A DNA stretch of 64,000 nucleotides, taken from the NCBI GenBank assembly GCA_963691705.1, contig OY829539.1, positions 43,223,656 through 43,287,655 on the forward strand. Direction: 5' to 3'. Below, piece by piece: positions 62,821 through 64,000 of this stretch. The position numbers and the translations under genes are program-made. A model generated the notes under the pieces. That model did not search any database, was not told the DNA's origin, and saw nothing but the letters and a program-made list of their open reading frames with translations. This DNA comes from Viola odorata (lineage: Eukaryota; Streptophyta; Magnoliopsida; Malpighiales; Violaceae). Positions within the stretch are counted from its first letter, which is position 1. Each line of letters begins with the position of its first letter.

Positions 62821-64000
62821 CGGGATCCTCGGTGGGTTTAGCGTCTGGGCGTTGCTGTTCAAGATGTTAGGGGCCACATATGGGTCCGCCGGCATGCCTC
62901 GGATCCATTCTCTATTTTCTTCCTCTTCCATTCTCGCATAGTTATGCGCTTTCAGCCTCAATGCATCCAGGGTCGTTGGGGGGTCCACCGTTAGCGTATC
63001 TTTCAGTTTACTGTATCGACAATTGCGTTTCAGGGCCTCAATCGCAAAATCGATAGTGACCCCTGGCGTTAGGGACATTTCAAGATCAAATCGACCTAAA
63101 AAGTCGTTCAACGATTCCTGTGGTTTTCGATGGATATCGAACAGCGCATCTGCTGACTTTCTGATAGGAATAGCCGTGCTAAACCGACTTTTGAATTTTT
63201 CTTCCAACTGAGAAAAATTATCGATAGACCCGGCGGGGAGCCCCTCGAACCATAGACGTGCCACTCCTGACAGCGTCATTACGAAAATTTGACACAATGC
63301 TGCATCACTGCGCGTTTGGAATTGCACGAAATCCTTCACCTTATTGAGGTGAGAAATGGGATCTTTTGTGCCATCATATGATTCTGCTGGGAGTTTCACA
63401 TGTCGATGGACTCTGTGGTGCCTGACACGGTAGTTGAACGGATGACCCACGTTAGCATCGAGGATCCTACGAGGAGGACGCTGATGTGGAATTTCAACGT
63501 CGTATCTGGGATTTTGAGGGTCATATTCCTGATGTCTCATAGGAGATCGGCTATGACTCCTTGGAGTTCGAGCTCGTCGACTTCTGCTGCTAGATCTCTC
63601 GCTGTATCTAGGAGATGGATCTCTCACTATATCCCCCCGTCGATCATCCCAGGGCTCTCTATACTCGTCACGCTGGCGGACTGCTTCGGGGATAGAGATT
63701 CCTCCCCTGTATTGTCCAGAATGGTCGGCAGGTCCGCGCGTGAATGGTGGGACGTTTATGGGGGCCAAGGGGAAAGGTAAGGAGGACGGGAGTGCCCTAG
63801 ACTGTTGGGGCGATAAGGGTCGTTCGTTGACAATGGACGGGGTGAAAATTACTTGGGAGGACACGCCAGGTCTAGAGGCATGAGGAGTAAATCCAGCAGT
63901 CATCTCTGTCAGCTGATCCAGTTGAGCTTGGAGAGCTGCTATTGAATTCACGAAAGGGTTGTCCGCTTCTCCTATCATAGATCTTCCTACCTGTGGGGTA
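62812..64000 (-). pseudogene. Tat2 gag, N-terminal and core part, open at the window edge
   Basis: The frame is open from the right edge. It contains an Arg/Ser-rich region (RYSERSSSRSRRARTPRSH), then the gag core SYDGTKDPISHLNKVKDF, ALCQIFVMTLSGVARLWFEG, QESLNDFLGRFDLEMSL and LDALRLKAHNYARMEEEE. It aligns along its length with Tat1 gag, which has three stops where this copy has none. The true ATG lies beyond 64000. Confidence 0.88.

Larger units (their letters stand above)
42239..64000 (-). mobile_element. Tat2: large Tat-lineage Ty3/gypsy retrotransposon with antisense ORFs
   Basis: On the minus strand, from right to left: gag (open at the right edge), protease, RT, RNase H, second RNase H, integrase remnant, two tandem-repeat arrays, four ORFs on the opposite strand, and the 3' LTR. 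Without the 7.9-kb nested element it exceeds 13.8 kb, large for a gypsy element but usual for Tat/Ogre types. The dual RNase H and the antisense ORFs before the 3' LTR identify the Tat lineage. gag-pol is broken by frameshifts (about 62820, 62335), stops and an integrase deletion. Confidence 0.88.

Overview
The window is nuclear DNA of a flowering plant, probably a eudicot. The evidence is two ordinary plant genes: a six-exon 26S proteasome ATPase RPT2 gene and an intronless S1-type self-incompatibility protein homologue. The surrounding transposons are also of plant lineages (Tat-like and CRM-like Ty3/gypsy elements, Athila-like LTRs, an L1-type LINE, and hAT, Mutator-like and PIF-like non-autonomous DNA elements). 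Most of the 64 kb is transposon, much of it nested, as expected of a gene-poor or pericentromeric region. The species cannot be named from the sequence.

Layout. 1-3410: decayed CRM-like gypsy element (A), with an internal deletion and a later solo Tat LTR (1148-1727, TSD GCCAA). 3660-8995: truncated Tat element (Tat1, + strand) with 5' LTR, PBS, broken gag, RNase H and integrase. 8996-12193: Athila-like element without pol (B1). 12194-17894: L1-type LINE on the - strand with a perfect 17-bp TSD. 18393-19955: PIF-like TIR element. 20572-23463: RPT2 (- strand), the main host gene. 24171-29644: TIR element interrupted by a 4.5-kb LTR retrotransposon (24961-29491). 31292-36464: second Athila-like element without pol (B2), with a hAT element in its 3' LTR. 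36636-37010: Mutator-like foldback MITE. 37977-38420: S-protein homologue (- strand). 39062-40178: second hAT element. 42239 to the right edge: a large Tat element (Tat2, - strand) whose 3' LTR is split by a CRM-like element (42695-50636, TSD GCGTT).

The most notable structure is the Tat2 region between its 3' LTR and its pol (50758-58150). It holds four tandem ORFs on the strand opposite to gag-pol. Two of them (52744-54860 and 55478-57767) are spliced paralogues that share an intron position and an architecture of conserved N-terminal domain, low-complexity middle and C-terminal coiled coil. Two ORFs have TATA boxes about 65-75 bp upstream and AATAAA signals downstream, so the block looks like a gene cluster carried antisense inside a retrotransposon. 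Antisense ORFs are known in plant Tat elements. The number, splicing and internal duplication here deserve attention.

How the parts relate. Every retroelement gag-pol here is broken by stops (mostly of C-to-T type), frameshifts or deletions, so none looks autonomous. The antisense ORFs have decayed less, with one stop among four. RPT2 and the S-protein homologue are intact. All comparisons were made by eye. Boundaries supported by target-site duplications are firm to the base and others are approximate.
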